A stretch of 64,000 nt of DNA from Nitrospirillum amazonense (GCF_007828035.1 NZ_VITV01000008.1:248001-312000), one strand, 5' to 3'. Positions 44,466-54,588 are shown, counted from the first letter of the stretch. Made by a program: numbers and translations. Notes: a model not told the origin generated them from the letters alone.

Positions 44466-45443
44466 ATGAGCGCCCGTCCCTTTCTGCCTCCCGTCCCGGC
44501 CGCCTTCTTCGGCATCGTGCTGGGCCTGACCGGCCTGGGTGCCAGCTGGCGGGCGGCCCATGACGCCTGGGGCCTGCCGTCTGCAGTGGGCGAGACGCTG
44601 ATGGCAGCAGGCGCCGCGGTGTGGGCCATCGTGCTGCTGCTGTACGTCGCCAAATGGATCAACCATCGCGCGGCCGCCCTGGCGGAGGTGGATCATCCCG
44701 TCCAATGCTGCTTCATCGGCCTGGCCGGCGTCGCCACCATGCTGGTCGCGGGGGGCGCCCTGCCCCATTCGCGGCCCCTGGCCCTGGCGCTATACACCCT
44801 GGGTGCCGCCTTCACCCTGCTGTTCGCTGTGTGGCGCACGGGCGGGCTGTGGCAGGGCGGGCGCGACCCCGCCACCACCACCGCCGTGTTGTACCTGCCC
44901 ACGGTGGCGGGCAGCTTCGTCGCCGCCATCGTGGCGGCGGCCCTGGGCTATCGCGAGGCGGGCCAAATGGCCTTCGGCGCCGGCTTCTTCGGCTGGCTGG
45001 CCATCGAGTCCGTGCTGCTGCACCGGCTGCTGACCACGCCGGCCCTGGCCCCTGCTCTGCGCCCCACCCTGGGTGTGCAACTGGCGCCACCGGTAGTGGG
45101 TGCGGTCGCCCTGATCAGCGTGGCACCCGACCTGCCGGCCCTTTTCCCCCGCATGCTGGTCGGCTATGGCCTGTTGCAAGCCTTGGTGCTGCTGCGCCTG
45201 TTGCCTTGGATTTTGAAGGAATCGTTCACCCCGGCCTTCTGGGCCTTTACCTTCGGCGCTACCGCCTTGGCGACCACGCCAGTCCGCATGGCGGCCAGGG
45301 GCGACACCGGCGTCCTGGCCCAGTTGGCGCCGGGGCTGTTCCTGCTGGCCAACCTGGTGGTGGGCGTGGTGGCCGCGGGCACGGTGTTCCGCGCCCTGCA
45401 GGGCCGCCTGCTACCACCCACCGTGCCGGCCACGCCTCGCTGA
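44466..45443 (+). CDS. TehA/SLAC1-type transporter (TDT family)
   Basis: 325 residues with about ten membrane helices. The first, FLPPVPAAFFGIVLGLTGLGASWR, and later GFFGWLAIESVLLHRLL follow the tellurite-resistance/dicarboxylate transporter family. Members are anion or dicarboxylate channels; a tellurite role is named from E. coli and is not shown here. ATG 44466 has AAGGAG seven bases upstream. It is separate from cysE. Confidence 0.85.
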   Translation: MSARPFLPPVPAAFFGIVLGLTGLGASWRAAHDAWGLPSAVGETLMAAGAAVWAIVLLLYVAKWINHRAAALAEVDHPVQCCFIGLAGVATMLVAGGALPHSRPLALALYTLGAAFTLLFAVWRTGGLWQGGRDPATTTAVLYLPTVAGSFVAAIVAAALGYREAGQMAFGAGFFGWLAIESVLLHRLLTTPALAPALRPTLGVQLAPPVVGAVALISVAPDLPALFPRMLVGYGLLQALVLLRLLPWILKESFTPAFWAFTFGATALATTPVRMAARGDTGVLAQLAPGLFLLANLVVGVVAAGTVFRALQGRLLPPTVPATPR

Positions 45444-45934
45444 CATGCGCGCCTCAAGCCGGCGGAGGCTTGGATGAAAGCGCTATCGGCGGGTACAGAG
45501 TAAGCGGGAACGCAACGCCGAGGTTCCGGCCAAGGTCGGACGCTTTTGGGCCAAGTCCCACTTGGGGCCTAAAACGACGAAGCCCGCGCTCACGGGGAGG
45601 GCGGGCTTCCCCTCGGCAGGACGGTCGCCGGGTCGTTGCCCCAAGTTCCAAGGTCAGCCGCTTCAGGTTGCCGGCCGCCGCCTTCATGATGACGCGGCCG
45701 GGCGGCTCGCGCCTGGGTGTCTCCGGCGAGGCGCGCTTTGCGGCATTCAAGGACTACGTCGCCTCCGGCGGCCGGCTTTCGCTTTTTTAGCGGACTGGCA
45801 TCGCGAGAATGATGGCGGGACCTTCCAGATATGACCCAGCCCTTTCAAATCGATCTTGGGTTTCTCGCAGCAAACCTCAGCCGGATTTCCCCCGGCGTTC
45901 ACGAGGGCCGAAACCGCAGCCATCGTCACACCCC
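45444..45934. other. Convergent intergenic region with hairpins, no clear gene
   Basis: About 490 bases between TehA and the suf operon's end. Short leftward frames exist (for example 45747-45929, 60 codons, ending in RRRRRSP) but have no family resemblance or ribosome binding site. A hairpin GGCCAAGT-CCC-ACTTGG lies at 45550-45568, next to the terminator at 45571-45609. Confidence 0.5.
45571..45609 (-). terminator. Leftward terminator downstream of the suf operon
   Basis: GAAGCCCGC (45579-45587) pairs with GCGGGCTTC (45601-45609). On the minus strand the hairpin is followed by GTCGTTTT. It could end the suf transcript about 330 bases past sufT. Confidence 0.7.
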
Positions 45935-46294
45935 CTAAATCAGCCCCAGTTCCAGGCGCGCGCTTTCAGTCATGCGTTCCCGGGTCCAAGGCGGGTCCCA
46001 GACCATGTCGACCAGCACCACGCTGACCCCCGGCACCAGCGAGACCAGGTTCTGGACCTGGCCCGGCAGCGTGGTGGCCACGGGACAGGCGGGTGTGGTC
46101 AGGGTCATGTTGATATGGACCAGGCCGTCGCGGCGGACCAGCACCCGATAGATCAGGCCAAGGTCGACCAGGTTGACCGGTATCTCCGGATCGCGGACGG
46201 TGCGCAGCGCCTCGAACACCGCCGCCATCAAGGCGGGGTCGCCGTCGTCCGCCGTCCCGTCCGCCAGCAGTGGTTCTTCCCGGATGATGCGCAT
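45935..46294 (-). CDS. sufT: SufT/MIP18-type DUF59 Fe-S assembly protein
   Basis: 119 residues of the DUF59/MIP18 family. Key segments are VRDPEIPVNLVDLGLIYRV and MTLTTPACPVATTLPGQV, with the conserved Cys in the TPACP motif, then MVWDPPWTRERMTESARLELGLI. Family members help mature Fe-S proteins or hand over clusters. It is the last gene of the sufBCDSU-T operon, ten bases after sufU. The first 20 residues are variable. Confidence 0.88.
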   Translation of the reverse strand: MRIIREEPLLADGTADDGDPALMAAVFEALRTVRDPEIPVNLVDLGLIYRVLVRRDGLVHINMTLTTPACPVATTLPGQVQNLVSLVPGVSVVLVDMVWDPPWTRERMTESARLELGLI

Positions 46295-46304
46295 GGATGC
46301 CCCC

Positions 46305-46766
46305 CTATTCCGTCTTCACCGGCACGGGCAGGCCGCCGCCTTTCACCGCCGCCTCCAGCGTGTGCCAGGCCAAGGTCGCGCACTTCACCCGCGTGGGGTA
46401 GGCCTTGACCCCCGTCAGGGGCTGCAGCCGCTCCCCCTCCTCCGCCAGTGCAACAGGCAAATCACCGCCCCCGCCTGTCACGGCGCCATGGAAATGGCCA
46501 AACAGGGCCTCGGCCTCCGCCAGAGTCTTGTTCAGCACGACCTCCGTCATCAGGGAGGCGGAGGCGGTGGAGATGGCGCAGCCCTTGCCCTCGAAACTGA
46601 CATCCACGATGCGGTCGCCATCCAGGCGCAGGAAGACGGTGACCTTGTCGCCGCACAGCGGGTTATGGCCATGGGCGAAGTGGCTGGGCGTGGCCAAGGC
46701 CCGGAAATTGCGGGGGGAACGGCCGTGGTCCAGGATGATGTCCTGGTAGAGATCGCGCAAATCCAT
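46305..46766 (-). CDS. sufU: SufU-type Fe-S scaffold/sulfurtransferase
   Basis: 153 residues of the IscU/SufU fold. It has the three conserved Cys in NPLCGDKV, GKGCAISTAS and RVKCATLAW, plus the extra residues between the second and third Cys that mark the SufU branch. In characterised systems SufU accepts sulfur from SufS with a bound zinc, boosting desulfurase activity. It sits 14 bases downstream of sufS. A SufU in place of SufE is notable in a proteobacterial operon, though known in some alphaproteobacteria. Confidence 0.9.
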   Translation of the reverse strand: MDLRDLYQDIILDHGRSPRNFRALATPSHFAHGHNPLCGDKVTVFLRLDGDRIVDVSFEGKGCAISTASASLMTEVVLNKTLAEAEALFGHFHGAVTGGGGDLPVALAEEGERLQPLTGVKAYPTRVKCATLAWHTLEAAVKGGGLPVPVKTE

Positions 46767-46780
46767 GGGGGTGCCCCTTC

Positions 46781-48049
46781 CTATCGCGCCGCGACGCCGA
46801 ACAGCTTTTGCGCCGCACGGATGGCCTCGGCCAGGCGCTCCACGTCAGCCTCGGTGCTGTAGACCCCGAACGAGGCACGGGCCGTCGCCGGCAGGTCCAG
46901 CCGGTCCATCAGCGGTTGGGCGCAGTGGTGGCCAGCCCGCACCGCAACGTCGTGCTGGTCGAAAATGGTGGCCAGATCGTGCGGGTGGATGCCGTCCACC
47001 AGGAAGGAAAGGGCACCCAGCCGGCTGCCGCCCGCCGCCACCAGGCTGACCCCCGGGATTTCCGTCAGCAGCGCCTCGGCATAACGGGTCAGGGCGGCTT
47101 CATGGTCGCGGATCGCAGCGCGGCTCAGCCCGTCCATGAAGTCCAGCGCCAGGGCCAGGCCGACGGCGCCGGCGATGTCGGGCGTCCCGGCCTCGAACCG
47201 CTGGGGGGCGTCCTGGTAGGTGGTCTCAGCGAAGCTGACGGTGCGGATCATATCGCCGCCACCCTGCCAGGGGGGCATGGCATCCAGCAGCGCGCGCTTG
47301 GCGTACAGCACGCCGATGCCGGTAGGGCCGTAGCACTTGTGGCCAGAGAAGACGTAGAAGTCGCAATCCAGCGCCCGCACGTCCACCGGCAGGCGCGGCA
47401 CCGCCTGGCATCCGTCCAGCAGGACCACGGCGCCCTGGGCGTGGGCCAGGCGCACCACCGCCTCCACCGCGACGACATGGCCGGTGACATTGGCCAGGTG
47501 GGTCATGGCCACCAGCCGGGTGCGCGGCCCCAGCAGGCCTTGGAACGCCACCAGATCCAAGGCGCCATCGGCACCGATAGGGGCCACCACCAGCTCTATT
47601 CCCAGGCGCTGGCGCAGCATCTGCCACGGCACGATATTGGAATGGTGCTCCAACTCGGATACCACCACCTGGTCACCAGGGCGCAGGAAGGCCGGCCCCC
47701 AGCTTTGCGCCACCAGGTTGATGCCCTCCGTGGCACCGCGCACGAAGACGATCTCCGACGCGTCGGCGGCGTTCAGGAAACGCGCCACCGTTTCCCGCGC
47801 CGCCTCGAACCGGGCGGTGGAGCGGGCGCTCAGGCCGTAGACGCCGCGATGCACGTTGGCATAGTCGGTGCGGTAGAACTCGGCCATGCCGTCGATCACG
47901 GCGCGCGGCTTTTGCGCGCTGGCGGCCGTGTCCAGGAAGGTCAGGCCGGGATTGCGCCCGAAGATGGGAAACTGGCGGCGGACAGCCACCGGATCGAACG
48001 CGGCGCCATCGGGCCGGATCGCGGCCCGGTCTTCCAGCAGCAGGGTCAT
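46781..48049 (-). CDS. sufS: SufS cysteine desulfurase
   Basis: 422 residues, class V fold. It supplies sulfur from cysteine to the SUF scaffold. The N-terminal part, FLDTAASAQKPRAVIDGM, is typical. The PLP lysine is in VFSGHKCYGPTGIGVLY (about residue 235), and the active-site Cys is in RAGHHCAQPLMDR (about residue 370). ATG 48049 overlaps the sufD stop by four bases. A nifS-type gene is not in the window, so this desulfurase may serve nitrogenase maturation. Confidence 0.94.
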   Translation of the reverse strand: MTLLLEDRAAIRPDGAAFDPVAVRRQFPIFGRNPGLTFLDTAASAQKPRAVIDGMAEFYRTDYANVHRGVYGLSARSTARFEAARETVARFLNAADASEIVFVRGATEGINLVAQSWGPAFLRPGDQVVVSELEHHSNIVPWQMLRQRLGIELVVAPIGADGALDLVAFQGLLGPRTRLVAMTHLANVTGHVVAVEAVVRLAHAQGAVVLLDGCQAVPRLPVDVRALDCDFYVFSGHKCYGPTGIGVLYAKRALLDAMPPWQGGGDMIRTVSFAETTYQDAPQRFEAGTPDIAGAVGLALALDFMDGLSRAAIRDHEAALTRYAEALLTEIPGVSLVAAGGSRLGALSFLVDGIHPHDLATIFDQHDVAVRAGHHCAQPLMDRLDLPATARASFGVYSTEADVERLAEAIRAAQKLFGVAAR

Positions 48050-49347
48050 GACGCACCCCCATCCAGCCAGCGCCGCAGGTGCCGGCGGGCCAGCGCGGCC
48101 AGCGCATCCGGCAGGCCGGCGGCATCGATGGCGTCGACGGCGAAGGCCTCCACCAGCATGCGGCGGGCGGCGTCCGGATCGATCCCGCGGGCCTGGAGAT
48201 AGAACAGCGACGCCTCGTCCAGGCTGCCGACCGTGGCGCCGTGGCTGCACTTCACGTCGTCCGCCAGGATTTCCAGTTCCGGCTTGGTGTCCACCCGCGC
48301 CTGAGGGCTGAGCAGCAGGTTGCGGTTCAGCTGGCGCGCGTCGGTGCCGTCGGCGCTCGGTGCCACGGCCACGGTGCCCAGGAACACGCCGTGAGAGGCC
48401 CCCGCCAGCACGCCCTTCACCACTTCCTCCGTGCGGCAGCCCAGGCCCAGATGATTGGCCCGGACCGACAGGGTGGCCTCCTGCCCGCCGTCCAGCAGAT
48501 AGGCGCCGTGCAGGCGGAATTGCGCCCCGTCGCCCGCCAGGGTGACCGCCACGTCCCGCCGGGACAGGCGCCCGCCGGTGATCAGGGTGCAGGTCTCATA
48601 CCGGGCCTGGTCCGCCAGCACGGCCCGCACCGCGGTCGTATGGCAGGCGGCCGGATCCTCCGCCTGGATGTGCAGGTGGGTCAGCGTGGCACCGGCGCCC
48701 AGGGTGATGACGCCGACGGTATTGCTCCAGCCGGTCCCCGTGCCTATCGCCGTTTCCACCACCATGGCCTGGGCACCCGCCCCGAGGGCAATGTGCAGAC
48801 GGGCATGGGCGGCGGACCTGGTGTGGTGGATGATCTCCACCGGCGTTTCCAGCACCACGCCCGGTTCCAGCGCCAGGACCACCCCGTCGGTGAACAGGGC
48901 GGCGTTCAGGGCGGCAAATGCCTCCTCACCTTCCCCGAAGGCGCGTTCCAGCATGTCCGGGCGGCGGCGCAGCGTCTCCGCCGCCGAGGCGAGCCACACG
49001 CCGGCCGGCAGGGCCCCACCGGCCGACAGCGCGGGCGCGAACCGGCCGTCCACCAGCACCAGCCGGTGTGTGGGAACAGGCAGAAGCCAGGGCGCCAGCG
49101 ACGCCGGCGCCGGCCCATCGTCGCCGCCCGCTGCCGGCAGGGGGTGCGCCGGCAGGGGTGGTGCCGCGATCAGCGGTTCCAGGTCGGTGAACCGCCAGGC
49201 TTCCTGACGCCGGGTGGGAAAGCCCAGCAGGGCGAAGCGGTCCATTTCCGCCCGGCGGCGGGTGGTGAGCCAGGCAGGTTCCGCCACCGTGGCCAGCAGC
49301 TGGTCGAAGGTGTCGCGGAACGGCGCGCTGTCGTCTGTCATCAGCAT
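48046..49347 (-). CDS. sufD: SufD, Fe-S scaffold subunit
   Basis: 433 residues. The N-terminal helical part (FPTRRQEAWRFTDLEPL) leads to the right-handed beta-helix core, with DTKPELEILADDVKCSHGATVGSLDEASLFYLQARGID, which carries the SufBD-interface Cys and His. It forms the SufBC2D scaffold with SufB and SufC. ATG 49347 is used; a TTG at 49365 overlapping the sufC stop (TTGA) is possible and would add six residues. Confidence 0.93.
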   Translation of the reverse strand: MLMTDDSAPFRDTFDQLLATVAEPAWLTTRRRAEMDRFALLGFPTRRQEAWRFTDLEPLIAAPPLPAHPLPAAGGDDGPAPASLAPWLLPVPTHRLVLVDGRFAPALSAGGALPAGVWLASAAETLRRRPDMLERAFGEGEEAFAALNAALFTDGVVLALEPGVVLETPVEIIHHTRSAAHARLHIALGAGAQAMVVETAIGTGTGWSNTVGVITLGAGATLTHLHIQAEDPAACHTTAVRAVLADQARYETCTLITGGRLSRRDVAVTLAGDGAQFRLHGAYLLDGGQEATLSVRANHLGLGCRTEEVVKGVLAGASHGVFLGTVAVAPSADGTDARQLNRNLLLSPQARVDTKPELEILADDVKCSHGATVGSLDEASLFYLQARGIDPDAARRMLVEAFAVDAIDAAGLPDALAALARRHLRRWLDGGAS

Positions 49348-49361
49348 GGCATCGCCCCCGC

Positions 49362-50120
49362 TCAAGCCGCGTCGCCCAGATAAGCGTAGCCGGTGCGCTC
49401 CAATTCGGCGGCGAAGGTCTTGTCACCGGACGCGACGATGCGTCCGTCGGCCAACACATGCACCCGGTCAGGCACGATATAGTCCAGCAGCCGCTGGTAA
49501 TGGGTGATCATGACGATGGCGCGGGCCGGATCGCGCAGGCGGTTGACACCGTCCGACACGGCGCGCAGGGCGTCGATGTCCAGGCCGCTGTCGGTTTCAT
49601 CCAGGATGGCCAGCTTCGGCTCCAGCATGGCCATCTGGAAAATCTCGTTCCGCTTCTTCTCCCCGCCGGAGAAGCCGACATTGACCGCGCGCCGCAGCAG
49701 GTCGTCACCGATGTCCAGCAGCTTCAGCCGGTCGCGCACGGCCTTCAGGAACTGCTGCGCGTCCAGTTCCGCCTGGCCGCGCTGGCGGCGCCCGGCGTTC
49801 AGGGCCGCGCGCAGGAAGTACATGTTGTTCACGCCCGGTATCTCCACCGGGTACTGGAAGGCCAGGAACACCCCTTCCCGCGCCCGCTCATCCGCCGGCA
49901 TGGCCAGCAGATCCTGGCCCAGGTAGCGCACCGTGCCCCCGGTCACCTCATACCCCGGCTTGCCCGCCAGCACGCTGGACAGGGTGCTTTTGCCCGCACC
50001 GTTGGGGCCCATGATGGCGTGCACCTCCCCCGCCGCCACGTCCAGGTCGATGCCCTTCAGCACCTCCCGCCCATTGGCGATGCGGGCCCGCAGTCCACGG
50101 ATTTCCAGAAGCTTGCTCAT
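49362..50120 (-). CDS. sufC: SufC ATPase
   Basis: 252 residues, a soluble ABC ATPase that drives the SufBC2D scaffold. Walker A is GPNGAGKSTLSS, the signature is VGFSGGEKKRNEI, and Walker B is LAILDETDSGLDIDAL, the SufC-specific form. The His switch is in IVMITHYQRLLDY. It lies between sufB (45-base gap) and sufD on the same strand. Confidence 0.95.
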   Translation of the reverse strand: MSKLLEIRGLRARIANGREVLKGIDLDVAAGEVHAIMGPNGAGKSTLSSVLAGKPGYEVTGGTVRYLGQDLLAMPADERAREGVFLAFQYPVEIPGVNNMYFLRAALNAGRRQRGQAELDAQQFLKAVRDRLKLLDIGDDLLRRAVNVGFSGGEKKRNEIFQMAMLEPKLAILDETDSGLDIDALRAVSDGVNRLRDPARAIVMITHYQRLLDYIVPDRVHVLADGRIVASGDKTFAAELERTGYAYLGDAA

Positions 50121-50165
50121 GATGGTTCCCTTCGCTGGGTCGGGGTTGCGGGGGTATCAGGCGGC

Positions 50166-51650
<1,485 letters not shown>

Positions 51651-51697
51651 GGCGGTCCATCCGATCGTGGCTGGGTCTTGGCTGGGCAGGATGATCA

Positions 51698-51712
51698 GCA
51701 ACGGCCGTGCCA
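51698..51712 (-). promoter_or_regulatory. Sigma-54 (-24/-12) promoter for the suf operon
   Basis: Minus strand TGGCACGGCCGTTGC matches TGGCAC-N5-TTGC exactly. Predicted transcription start is near 51686. It differs by one base from the nifB and nifT promoters. A NifA site is 64 bases upstream. Confidence 0.88.
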
Positions 51713-51775
51713 GCCGCTTGAAGCTAGGATTTCTGGGCCTTTCCAAAGGATTGGCCACGTCGGCAACCGGACGTT

Positions 51776-51791
51776 TGTTGCAATCCCGACA
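51776..51791. promoter_or_regulatory. NifA upstream activator site shared by suf operon and hemoglobin gene
   Basis: Exact TGT-N10-ACA. Its centre is about 97 bases from the suf start and about 90 bases from the predicted hemoglobin start, both normal distances for NifA. Confidence 0.8.
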
Positions 51792-51845
51792 GGGGGATTT
51801 GGAACGAACGCCGCCGCCGCCCGTGCTTTCCGCTGCCAACGCCAC

Positions 51846-51861
51846 CGGCATGTTTCCTGCA
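51846..51861 (+). promoter_or_regulatory. Probable sigma-54 promoter for the truncated hemoglobin gene
   Basis: CGGCATG-N4-CTGCA keeps the essential GG and GC ten bases apart but has three mismatches to consensus. Predicted start near 51873, 28 bases before the ATG. Confidence 0.55.
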
Positions 51862-51900
51862 CCATCGGCTTTCGACAGGACCAGGAACAGAGGCGGCGCC

Positions 51901-52305
51901 ATGATCACCGAAGCGGTTTCCCAGCGGACGATCTTTGAGGCCATCGGCGGCCAAGCGGCCGTCGATCGGCTGGTGGAGGCGTTCTACCACCAGATGGACA
52001 CCCTGCCGGAGGTGCGCGGCCTGCGCGCGATGCACGCACCCGACCTGACGGAAACCAAGCGCGTGCTGAAGCTCTATCTGGCCCAATGGATGGGCGGCCC
52101 CGCCGATTATTCGGCGGAGCGCGGGCATCCGCGCCTGCGGGCGCGGCACCTGGGCTTCACGGTGGGGATGGCCGAGCGCGACGCCTGGCTGCTGTGCATG
52201 AGCCAGGCGCTGATGGCCACCGTGCCGGATGCGGATTTGCGCGGGGCCATCCTCCAGGCGCTGACGCCCTTGGCCGACTGGATGCGCAACCAGCCGGGAC
52301 AATAA
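51901..52305 (+). CDS. Group II truncated hemoglobin
   Basis: 134 residues of the 2-on-2 globin fold. Landmarks are [23 protein letters not shown] and the group II segment [30 protein letters not shown], with the proximal His in RARH and the WL(L)CM helix. Such proteins bind oxygen, NO or peroxide. Reading away from the suf operon from a shared NifA site suggests a role during nitrogen fixation, such as oxygen delivery or NO removal. The ATG 51901 has AGAGG upstream; the longer frame from 51583 is noise. Confidence 0.9.
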   Translation: MITEAVSQRTIFEAIGGQAAVDRLVEAFYHQMDTLPEVRGLRAMHAPDLTETKRVLKLYLAQWMGGPADYSAERGHPRLRARHLGFTVGMAERDAWLLCMSQALMATVPDADLRGAILQALTPLADWMRNQPGQ

Positions 52306-52432
52306 TGCCCTCAGCCACCGTAGGACGTGACCGCGTCCGCGGGAGATTTCTGAGGAACCGAAGGCGGACTGGAAATCGAGGACAGCCGAGGGGCGGATGC
52401 CCCGCCGGCGCCTGAGGGAACATATACAGCGA

Positions 52433-52465
52433 ACGCCGCGGCCGGCATGGTGGCAGCCGCGGCGT
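52433..52465. terminator. Probable terminator between hemoglobin gene and nif gene run
   Basis: ACGCCGCGGC (52433-52442) pairs with GCCGCGGCGT (52456-52465), a perfect 10-bp stem, but without a T-run. It lies 17 bases past the last leftward nif-cluster stop. Confidence 0.5.
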
Positions 52466-52482
52466 CCCCGTAAAGGGGCGGC

Positions 52483-52698
52483 CTAGGCGGCGGCTTCCCC
52501 CTTCAGGCTCTCGATCTCTGATCGCGCCAGGCGGAACACACCCCGGCCGCCGGCGAGAGCCTGGTAGGGGCCAGTGGCTTTCAGGCTCAGCAGGTTGAAC
52601 CAGGCCTGGGCCGGAACGGCGGCCGGCCGCTCCCCTATCTCCGTCACCGTGCCGTCCGGCGCGAAGCGGACGTGGATCATCACCGTCTCGACGTGCAT
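52483..52698 (-). CDS. Small nif-cluster protein of unknown function
   Basis: 71 residues, acidic-neutral, with no Cys. It starts MHVETVMIHVRFAPDGTVTEIGERPAAV and has RGVFRLARSEIESLKG near the end; the first strand-turn-strand (IHVRFAPDGTVTEIG) recalls small beta-proteins seen near nif ferredoxins. I do not recognise the family. It is the last gene in the nifB run, 14 bases after the 2Fe-2S ferredoxin. ATG 52698 has GAGGGGAA upstream. Confidence 0.6.
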   Translation of the reverse strand: MHVETVMIHVRFAPDGTVTEIGERPAAVPAQAWFNLLSLKATGPYQALAGGRGVFRLARSEIESLKGEAAA

Positions 52699-52712
52699 CC
52701 CTGTTCCCCTCG

Positions 52713-53021
52713 TCAGAAGCCGGAGCCGAAGCCCAGCAGTTCAACCTTGATGGGTTCGGTCCCCAGCACCTTGGCCTGGCAGGCCAGGCGCGATTTCGAT
52801 CCCACGCCGACCATGGCGTCCAGCCGCTCATTCTCTTCCCGCGCGATGCGGGAGAGGCCCTTGCGCCCTTCCTGGACGAAGACGTGACAGGTCCCGCACG
52901 AGGCCTTGCCGTCGCACTTGTGGGTCAGGGTCTCGTCCGCCGCCAGGATGGCGGCCAGCAGGGTCATGCCCTCGGCGGCGTCTATGGTCTTGCCGGACGG
53001 CAGGATGGTGAGCAGCGACAT
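52713..53021 (-). CDS. 2Fe-2S ferredoxin
   Basis: 102 residues. The cluster Cys are in HKCDGKASCGTCHVFV (C-X5-C-X2-C) and a fourth in RLACQAKV, the adrenodoxin/ISC-like spacing. It is an electron carrier, here encoded in a nif gene run, so it may serve NifB, other assembly steps or nitrogenase. ATG 53021 has GAGGGAGC about eight bases ahead; ATG 53039 would add six residues and lacks a ribosome binding site. Confidence 0.9.
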   Translation of the reverse strand: MSLLTILPSGKTIDAAEGMTLLAAILAADETLTHKCDGKASCGTCHVFVQEGRKGLSRIAREENERLDAMVGVGSKSRLACQAKVLGTEPIKVELLGFGSGF

Positions 53022-53054
53022 GTCCAAAAGCTCCCTCAAGGTTTTGATCAGGGG

Positions 53055-54224
53055 TCAGTAAATCGCCGCCCCGGCGCCGACGTTGACCGACGCATCCTTC
53101 ATCGTCTCGACGATGTGGGCGATCTGGTCCTCGTTGAGGTGCGTGTGGAACGGCAGGGCGATGGCGCGGTCCGCCACCTTCTCCGTGACGAAGTAATCGC
53201 CCCGGCGATAACCGAGGTCGAAGTAATGCCGCTGCAGATGCAGGGGCTGGCCGAAGGCGGCGGCCTCGACCTCGGCCAGCCGCAAATCCTCCACGATGGC
53301 GTCGCGGCTGGAGCGGGAGAAGCGCGTGCCCAGGTGCACCTGGTAAAGGAACCAGTTCACCTCGGTGACGTCCGGCCCGACATAGGGGTCCTTGATGCCC
53401 TCGAACGACTGGAGGTACTTGAAATACAGATGCTGCACGCCCCGGCGCCTCTCCAGGATTTCATCCAGGCGGCGCAGTTGCGCCAGCCCCAGGACGGACG
53501 CCAGGTCGCTCAAGGCCGCCTGGTAAGGGGCCGTGCCACCCACCACCACGGAGGTACGCTCGGCCAGGCGATGGCGGCATTGCCGGCGCAGGGCCATGGC
53601 GATGTCCACGTCATCGGTCACCACCATGCCGCCCTCGCCACAGCACAGCGCGCCTGGCTGGGAGAAATCGAACACGGCGGTGTCGCCGAAGGTCCCGACC
53701 AGTGCGCCCTGGTAGCGGGAGCCGATGGCCTCCGTGCTGTCCTCGACCAGCACCAGGCCGTGCCGGTTGGCCAGCTCCCGCAACCCCGCCCATGCGGCCG
53801 GGTGGCCATTGGTGTTGGCGGCCACGATGGCGCGCGTGTCGGGCGTGATGCGGCCGGCCACCTTGTCCGGCGCCAGCGTCCCCGCCCAATAGTCGATGTC
53901 GGCGAAGACCGGCCGGGCGCCGGACAGGCTGACGGCATGCTGGGTCTCGCGGAAACCGTAAGGGGAGAGGATGACCTCCTGCCCCAGGCCGATGCCGTGG
54001 GCGCGCAACGTCATCAGCAGGCCCAGCGTGCCGCTGGCCACCGCCACCGCGTGGCGCCGGCCAAGATATGCCGCGAACGCCTCTTCGAACGCCTCCGTCA
54101 CGGCGCCGGCGGCCAGGTTGGGGGTGCGCAGCACCCGCTCCACCGCCGCCAGTTCCGCCGGCGTGATGTCCGGATCGCTGAGACGGATCAGATCCGCCGC
54201 CGGCACCTTGGCCAGCGCGGTCAT
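53055..54224 (-). CDS. DegT/DnrJ/EryC1-family protein lacking the PLP lysine
   Basis: 389 residues, fold-type I. It keeps ASGTLGLLMTLRAHGIG, LSPYGFRETQHAV, VLVEDSTEAIGSRYQGALVGTFGDTAVFDFSQPG and CCGEGGMVVTDD. In active DegT aminotransferases the PLP lysine follows the F-x-F segment (as in FSFHAIKN of ArnB); here the aligned residue is Gly in FDFSQPGALCC. It therefore cannot form the usual internal aldimine. Some relatives that lost this Lys are dehydratases with His; Gly suggests a non-catalytic or differently acting protein. The start ATG 54224 overlaps the upstream gene's stop. Its role in a nif run is unknown. Confidence 0.85.
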   Translation of the reverse strand: MTALAKVPAADLIRLSDPDITPAELAAVERVLRTPNLAAGAVTEAFEEAFAAYLGRRHAVAVASGTLGLLMTLRAHGIGLGQEVILSPYGFRETQHAVSLSGARPVFADIDYWAGTLAPDKVAGRITPDTRAIVAANTNGHPAAWAGLRELANRHGLVLVEDSTEAIGSRYQGALVGTFGDTAVFDFSQPGALCCGEGGMVVTDDVDIAMALRRQCRHRLAERTSVVVGGTAPYQAALSDLASVLGLAQLRRLDEILERRRGVQHLYFKYLQSFEGIKDPYVGPDVTEVNWFLYQVHLGTRFSRSSRDAIVEDLRLAEVEAAAFGQPLHLQRHYFDLGYRRGDYFVTEKVADRAIALPFHTHLNEDQIAHIVETMKDASVNVGAGAAIY

Positions 54225-54496
54225 GATCCCACCCGCCGGGCCAGCAGCACGCCGGTGGCATCGGCGGGCTCCGCCGTCAGGCGCACGCAATGCCCGCTGC
54301 CGTCCAGCAAATGCACGTCAAAACCGCCGTAGCGGCGGAAGGGATCCTCCGCCACGTCCGACGCGTCGCAGCGCGTCCAGGCCAGGTGGGGCAGCTGGCG
54401 GCGCAGGGTGGCGAAGGCATCCTCGGATGCGGCGACCAGGACCGCATCCGACAGAACCGCATCCAACATCCCCAGGTCTTCCACGCTCAACGCCAT
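54221..54496 (-). CDS. Small nif-cluster protein, unknown
   Basis: 91 residues from ATG 54496 (MALSVEDLGMLDAVLSDAVLVAASEDAFATLRRQLPHLAW), which has GGGGGA upstream; ATG 54511 is also possible. The product is acidic and compact, with DVAEDPFRRYGGFDVHLLDGSGHCVRLTAEPADATGVLLARR at the end. I do not recognise a family. It is translationally coupled to the DegT-like gene (ATGA overlap), which hints that the two act together. Confidence 0.6.
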   Translation of the reverse strand: MALSVEDLGMLDAVLSDAVLVAASEDAFATLRRQLPHLAWTRCDASDVAEDPFRRYGGFDVHLLDGSGHCVRLTAEPADATGVLLARRVGS

Positions 54497-54588
54497 GTCG
54501 TCCCCCGTCATTGCCAGAACTGCCGGTCGGCATCCACGTTCAGCAGGTCCAGCAGGTCGCCCAGCCGGCCGAAGGCGCCGTGCGGCTC

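Noticed and set aside
45454-45929. Short leftward frames in the TehA-suf gap as possible small genes
   Set aside because: No ribosome binding site, no conserved pattern, and one spans the terminator hairpin; described as intergenic instead.
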